Assembly: GCF_000003815.2 (NCBI RefSeq)
Contig: NC_049985.1
Span: forward strand, 6,457,626-6,478,564
Direction of reading: 5' to 3'
DNA: 20,939 bases
DNA from: Branchiostoma floridae
Lineage: Eukaryota; Chordata; Leptocardii; Amphioxiformes; Branchiostomatidae
In this document: in pieces, positions 19,201 to 20,939 of the stretch
Layout of the letters: every line of letters starts with the position of its first letter
Numbering within the stretch: the stretch's first letter is position 1
Notes under the pieces: model-generated
What the model was told of the DNA's origin: nothing
Seen by the model: the letters and a program-made list of their open reading frames with translations, nothing else
Database searches by the model: none
Position numbers and translations under genes: made by a program

Positions 19201-20404
19201 TGCCATACTTTGTACCTCGTACAATTGTTGTGCAATAAAGTTATAAAAGACACCAAACTACACAAGTCGTATAAAGAGAATAGTCTTGGGCACTATTCGT
19301 GTATAAATTTTGACGTATGCATTTCTATTCTGCGTTTCCACACTGACAGCCCGGCCGGGTCCCGGTTTGACCTAAGCCTAACCGTACATGACTAATCACA
19401 AACCGATACAACTGTTTCATACACAGGATCCGGTCTGGCCTTCATCGCGTACCCTGAAGCCTTGACCCTCATGCCGATATCACCGCTGTGGTCAATCCTG
19501 TTCTTCTTCATGCTGCTGACCCTTGGGCTGGACAGTCAGGTCAGTACACCTATCTTACACCTTGTTCTTGGAAATTAACCGGCCGGGCGCCTGTTAACAT
19601 GTTGGGGTGACAATAGCATAAGCATTGGCCTTTTATTCTGACAGCCGATCTGTCTGATTATAGATGTCATGTAAGTAAATAAATCCCACCCCAAAGAAAT
19701 CTCCGAGTGAGCTGATTGACCTTGGCGGGCTGGCAGCACTTCTACTACCGAGGGGTTCCTGACAAGCTCATTATGGTCTTGTACCAGGCTTAGCCTTAAT
19801 CTCCAGGCAGATCTGCTAGTGACATAAGGAGTTTAGTTGGCCAAGGAGTGTTGTGAGCCACTCGTGGCTAAGAACACTCCATGGCCAGCTTAACTCCATA
19901 TGCCACCGGTAGATCTGCCTGGAGATTAGCTTAGCCTAATATATCTAACCAGCATTGGTCATCATTACCTTCACGGTATAATTTCATCTCAGCTTGAGCA
20001 ATGTTTCACAATGCAGAAGCTGACCAAAAAACTGAACATTAAGGTCTTATAAACGGTCAGACGTCTCAGTCAGTGGCTAAAAGAATCTGAAGTTCAACAG
20101 GTATTTAATCAGAACTATGAATTGATATGTAATTGTTTAGATACCTCTTAATTGGGCTAGCATGGATGAGGGTATACAAAATCGATCCAGTTGCTTGAGT
20201 AACTATCCTATTTTGCGTCTTGTTACCCGGATGTCTGTCTTATCTTCATATAACAATGCTCTGTCCACATAGTTCGTGATGTTGGAGACCATCGTCACTG
20301 CCCTGTCCGATGAGTTCCCGACTCTGCTGAGGCAGCACAAGACTTGGGTGCTGCTGGCCATCTGCGTGGTCCTGTACCTCCTCGGACTAACCCAATGTAC
20401 TCAG
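13092..20404 (+). CDS. SLC6-family Na+/Cl- dependent amino-acid transporter, 9 coding exons, 3' end missing
   Basis: Coding exons are 13092-13254, 13785-13916, 15425-15653, 16460-16619, 17447-17581, 18155-18258, 18627-18751, 19427-19539 and 20273-20404. They join in one frame to 431 codons with no stop, and all eight complete introns are GT-AG with phases 1,1,2,0,0,2,1,0. The product is a plasma-membrane symporter of the LeuT/SLC6 fold. Visible are TM1-TM9, the EL2 disulfide pair Cys139-Cys148, five N-glycosylation sequons (N156, N159, N163, N188, N199), Na+-site residues (Asn41, Asn317, Asp385, Ser386) and Cl- site residues (Tyr61, Ser285, Asn317, Ser321). Gly38 replaces the amine-binding Asp of SERT/DAT/NET, so this is not a monoamine transporter. 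Phrases such as [14 protein letters not shown] and [15 protein letters not shown] resemble glycine, proline and ATB0,+ carriers. Full SLC6 proteins are usually about 600-700 residues, so TM10-12 lie beyond the window. Family is certain; substrate is inferred. Confidence 0.95.
13785..13916 (+). CDS. SLC6 exon 2: TM2
   Basis: Encodes the rest of codon 55 through codon 98 plus one base. It reads [19 protein letters not shown] and then [18 protein letters not shown], the very conserved TM2 and first intracellular loop. Tyr61 (in AFLIPY) aligns with the chloride-coordinating Tyr121 of SERT. The acceptor is AACAG at 13780-13784 and the donor GTAAGT at 13917. The intron before it is 530 bp, phase 1. 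Confidence 0.95.
14281..14387 (-). mobile_element. Candidate tRNA-derived SINE fragment inserted in the duplicated intron
   Basis: The insert is absent from the sister copy of the duplication and is flanked by TTTCTTTG/TTTCTTT, a plausible 7-bp target-site duplication. On the minus strand 14379 to 14306 begins GGGGTGTAACTCAGGCGG, which looks like the 5' end and A box of a tRNA-Ala. It then has GGGCATGCTAGCCC in the anticodon-arm position, and GAATCGAGG about 48 nt after the A box, where a B box should be. The acceptor stem does not pair, so it is not a functional tRNA. There is no poly(A) tail. SINE is an inference from this tRNA-like head. Confidence 0.5.
14443..14519 (+). pseudogene. Truncated duplicate of SLC6 exon 3 (TM3 copy) ending in a stop
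   Basis: The 76 nt at 14443-14518 match the first 76 nt of exon 3 (15425-15500) with four differences, all transitions. Two are silent. One changes Tyr115 to Cys (IYYN becomes IYCN), and one changes Ser122 to Pro. Homology ends inside the next codon, which becomes TAG at 14517-14519. The acceptor CCACAG at 14437-14442 is intact and keeps the correct phase after exon 2, so a splice to it would give a protein cut off in TM3. No equivalent of the exon 3 donor exists, though GTAGAG at 14516 could serve as a weak one. It is either a decaying exon copy or a candidate poison exon; the sequence cannot decide. Confidence 0.88.
14548..15250. repeat. AT-rich field of degenerate palindromic GTTNNAACAT / AACATGTT motifs
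   Basis: The space between the two exon-3 copies repeats variants of GTTnnAACATnTT on both strands. Examples are AAACATGTTT at 14645-14654, GTTCCAACATGTTCCAAC at 14751-14768, GTTCGAACATGTG near 15044, and TTAGAAATGTTTCTAACATG at 15121-15140. Spacing is irregular, so this is not a simple tandem satellite. I see no open reading frame of interest. Origin unknown: a decayed satellite, a transposon interior, or a field of binding sites. Confidence 0.6.
15325..15500 (+). repeat. Downstream copy of the duplicated intron-exon block
   Basis: Uninterrupted partner of 14226-14519. It carries the branch/acceptor region of intron 2 and the first 76 nt of the functional TM3 exon. The exon part is about 95 percent identical to its copy, while the intron part has diverged more. 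That is expected if the duplication is old enough for intron drift, or if gene conversion or constraint has acted on the exon. Confidence 0.8.
15425..15653 (+). CDS. SLC6 exon 3: TM3 and glycosylated extracellular loop 2
   Basis: Encodes residues 99-174 plus two bases of codon 175. TM3 contains [15 protein letters not shown]. Tyr115, the second Tyr of IYYN, aligns with Tyr176 of SERT and Tyr108 of LeuT, which closes over bound substrate. EL2 follows with [14 protein letters not shown]; the C-x8-C spacing matches the family's disulfide. Three closely packed sequons (NAT, NKT, NYT) follow. The acceptor is ACAG at 15421-15424 and the donor GTAAGT at 15654. The first 76 nt of this exon are duplicated 982 bp upstream (14443-14518). 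The exon is clearly the functional copy because it is complete, has both splice sites, and its phase fits both neighbours. Confidence 0.95.
15687..15789 (+). repeat. Short direct repeats (GTTTACACACGC) in intron 3
   Basis: A 21-bp unit, CAGCACTGAGTTTACACACG plus one C, occurs identically at 15740-15760 and 15769-15789. Its last 12 bases also occur at 15687-15698, just after the exon 3 donor. The spacing of about 29 bp between the two full copies suggests a small tandem expansion. No function is evident. Confidence 0.75.
16460..16619 (+). CDS. SLC6 exon 4: end of EL2 and TM4
   Basis: Completes codon 175 (His) and encodes residues 176-228. It opens with [11 protein letters not shown], gives sequons NQT (N188) and NMS (N199), then TM4 [19 protein letters not shown] and the cytoplasmic KGVKSSGK that precedes TM5. 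The acceptor is CTCAG and the donor GTAGGA at 16620. Phase is 2 on entry and 0 on exit. Only about 75 bp separate the donor from a long CTCA microsatellite. Confidence 0.94.
16695..17210 (+). repeat. (CTCA)n microsatellite in intron 4
   Basis: About 510 bp of CTCA/CACT tetranucleotide with interruptions (CTCG, CTTA, CGTA) turns into a pure CGCA run at 17178-17202. The long reading frames across it (runs of Ser-Leu-Thr-His) are artefacts of the repeat and not genes. It starts about 75 bp after the exon 4 donor. Length polymorphism and assembly error are both likely here. Confidence 0.97.
17447..17581 (+). CDS. SLC6 exon 5: TM5 and extracellular loop 3
   Basis: Encodes residues 229-273 in phase 0 on both sides, exactly 45 codons. 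TM5 is [20 protein letters not shown]. Then come [19 protein letters not shown] and ADSQ of EL3, with the conserved RG..L.GA..GI..Y.. spacing of the family. The acceptor is TTCCCAG at 17440-17446 and the donor GTATGT at 17582. Confidence 0.95.
17943..18080. repeat. Imperfect inverted repeat in intron 5
   Basis: GTCAGCCAATCA (17950) and TGATTGGTTGGTGAC (18040) face each other, with TTTCGTTAG (18014) and CTAACGAAG (18070) as a second, offset pair. This could be a degraded foldback element. Both contain CCAAT in opposite orientation, but the position inside an intron gives no support for a promoter. Confidence 0.35.
18155..18258 (+). CDS. SLC6 exon 6: TM6 with unwound substrate-binding segment
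   Basis: Encodes residues 274-307 plus two bases of codon 308. It reads [19 protein letters not shown] then [15 protein letters not shown]. The SLG of the unwound centre of TM6 is intact. Ser285 aligns with SERT Ser336, a Na+/Cl- ligand. The first TM6 half ends in Tyr284, where monoamine carriers have Phe. The acceptor is CTAG at 18151-18154 and the donor GTACAG at 18259. Confidence 0.95.
18627..18751 (+). CDS. SLC6 exon 7: TM7 and start of EL4
   Basis: Completes Arg308 and encodes residues 309-349 plus one base. TM7 reads [20 protein letters not shown] followed by SYIGYM. Asn317 is the Na1/Cl- ligand. Ser321 is the position that distinguishes chloride-dependent SLC6 members from the bacterial Glu-containing ones, so Cl- dependence is predicted. 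[15 protein letters not shown] begins EL4. The acceptor is CGCAG at 18622-18626 and the donor GTAAGT at 18752. Confidence 0.95.
18962..19380. repeat. Pair of GCGTTTCCAmACTG ... GGCCGGG repeats in intron 7
   Basis: GCGTTTCCAAACTGGCCGGG at about 18962 and GCGTTTCCACACTGACAG followed by GGCCGGG at about 19332 are direct repeats some 370 bp apart. AT-rich sequence lies between them. They may bracket an inserted element. There is no coding content. Confidence 0.4.
19427..19539 (+). CDS. SLC6 exon 8: EL4 and TM8
   Basis: Completes Gly350 and encodes residues 351-387. [19 protein letters not shown] is the re-entrant EL4 tip and [17 protein letters not shown] is TM8. Asp385-Ser386 match the Na2-site Asp437-Ser438 of SERT. 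The EL4 wording is closer to glycine, proline and ATB0,+ carriers than to GABA or monoamine carriers. The acceptor is ACACAG at 19421-19426 and the donor GTCAGT at 19540, phase 0. Confidence 0.95.
19797..19927. mobile_element. 131-bp MITE, TAATCTCCA-type family, in intron 8
   Basis: Ends are TAATCTCCAGGCAGATCT and its inverted partner AGATCTGCCTGGAGATTA. Inverted homology continues inward (GACATAAGGAGTTTAGTTGG against CCAGCTTAACTCCATATGCC), so almost the whole element is a hairpin with GAGCCACTCGTGGCT at its tip. Taking ATCTCC as the element end leaves a TA duplication on each side, the hallmark of Tc1/mariner-type or similar integration. It shares its termini with the element at 8837-9005. 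Confidence 0.88.
20273..20404 (+). CDS. SLC6 exon 9: cytoplasmic loop 4 and TM9, last exon in window
   Basis: Encodes residues 388-431, exactly 44 codons. It reads [20 protein letters not shown], then QHKTW and TM9 [16 protein letters not shown], ending CTQ. In the family the next residues start TM10 with a Gly-rich turn. I see no such exon in 20405-20939, so it is off the right edge. The acceptor is CATAG at 20268-20272 (a weak pyrimidine tract) and the donor GTGTGT at 20405. The [12 protein letters not shown] stretch resembles proline- and glycine-transporter relatives. Confidence 0.93.
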
Positions 20405-20472
20405 GTGTGTGTGAGCAAATTCAAACTTTTACTATCGTTGAAGAGGTTCATCAGTCACGTATGTGTACAGTC

Positions 20473-20692
20473 ACTAGAAATTTTCTTCCAACAGTGACTG
20501 TTTTAAAGGTAATGAACGTACCTCCAAATTGTCGATGTCTGACAGCACATCTTGTTCACGGAGATTGGCCTAGTCTCGATCTCACGACAGAACACGGCCA
20601 ATCTCCGTGACCAAGATATGCTGTCAGACATCGAAAATTTGGAGGTACGTTCTCTACCTTTAAAACAATCACTGTTGGAAGAAGATAGCTAG
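20473..20692. mobile_element. Foldback (inverted-repeat) element after exon 9
   Basis: Left arm 20473-20570 and right arm 20596-20692 are reverse complements with about 90 percent identity, separated by 25 nt. Shared words include CTTCCAACAGTGA, TTTTAAAGGT, GAACGTACCTCCAAATT, CGATGTCTGACAGC and CACGGAGATTGGCC. A 14-bp direct repeat AAACTTTTACTATC lies at 20423-20436 and 20693-20706; the right one abuts the right arm exactly, the left one is 36 bp outside the left arm. It has no coding capacity, as in a MITE. Transcribed as part of the intron, it would fold into a hairpin of nearly 100 bp. Confidence 0.9.
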
Positions 20693-20939
20693 AAACTTTT
20701 ACTATCTTCTTAACAGTTAGCGAGTTGTGCTTCATTAACTGTAAGGCGTAGCGCCCTTGGTGTTATGTTTGTATGTAAGGCCTCTTTTGCAGACACGTCA
20801 CCCCTCGACGGTTTTATCTACTCGTGGTTGTCTGATAGCAATTTGATTTTGATTGCTTGAAGCGTTAGCTTTTAGAAGTAGCTGGAGTCTGTAAGCACTG
20901 AAAAGCAATGGTAGCTATGGTCGCTTTTCATCATCATGT

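Noticed and set aside
20707-20939. Searched for exon 10 (TM10) of the SLC6 gene
   Set aside because: TTTTGCAG near 20787 looks like an acceptor, but the following reading does not resemble TM10 in any frame, so no exon was called.

Overview
This looks like a piece of a draft animal genome. It has GT-AG introns, a 100-N scaffold gap (7342-7441), a half-kilobase tetranucleotide microsatellite and several short foldback transposons. One protein-coding gene is visible: the 5' two-thirds of an SLC6 (sodium- and chloride-dependent solute transporter) gene on the + strand, from about 13.09 kb to the right edge. The metazoan SLC6 exon structure and the mixture of small inverted-repeat elements fit an invertebrate deuterostome. 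Amphioxus (Branchiostoma) is my best guess, made by inference and general recognition rather than by a search.

Layout. 1-13.09 kb: no gene I can support. It holds a foldback element at the left edge (1-154), a three-copy tandem repeat (2741-3056), three diverged copies of one dispersed repeat (2132-2245, 7236-7341, 9374-9630), a tandem pair beside the gap (7442-7790), a MITE with TA target-site duplication (8837-9005) and another tandem duplication (11411-11770). The rest is unannotated, probably intergenic or 5' intron sequence. 13.09-20.40 kb: nine coding exons that join in one frame to 1293 nt, or 431 codons. They cover a short acidic N-terminus, TM1-TM9, the glycosylated disulfide loop EL2 and the residues that bind Na+ and Cl-. 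TM10-12 and the C-terminus must lie beyond 20,939.

The transporter has Gly where monoamine transporters have the amine-binding Asp. Its TM4-TM9 text resembles the glycine/proline/ATB0,+ branch (SLC6A5/A7/A9/A14), so it is probably an amino-acid transporter. The exact substrate cannot be read from the window.

The most interesting local structure is in intron 2. The first 76 nt of the TM3 exon, with about 100 nt of its upstream intron and an intact AG acceptor, are present twice, 982 bp apart. The upstream copy runs into a stop codon at the point where homology ends, and it has lost the substrate-gating TM3 tyrosine (Tyr to Cys). A tRNA-like SINE fragment has inserted into its flank. An unusual field of degenerate palindromic AACATGTT-type motifs fills the space between the two copies. 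It is either a decaying exon duplication or a candidate poison/alternative exon. Intron 8 and the sequence after exon 9 carry further foldback elements that could form long RNA hairpins in the pre-mRNA.
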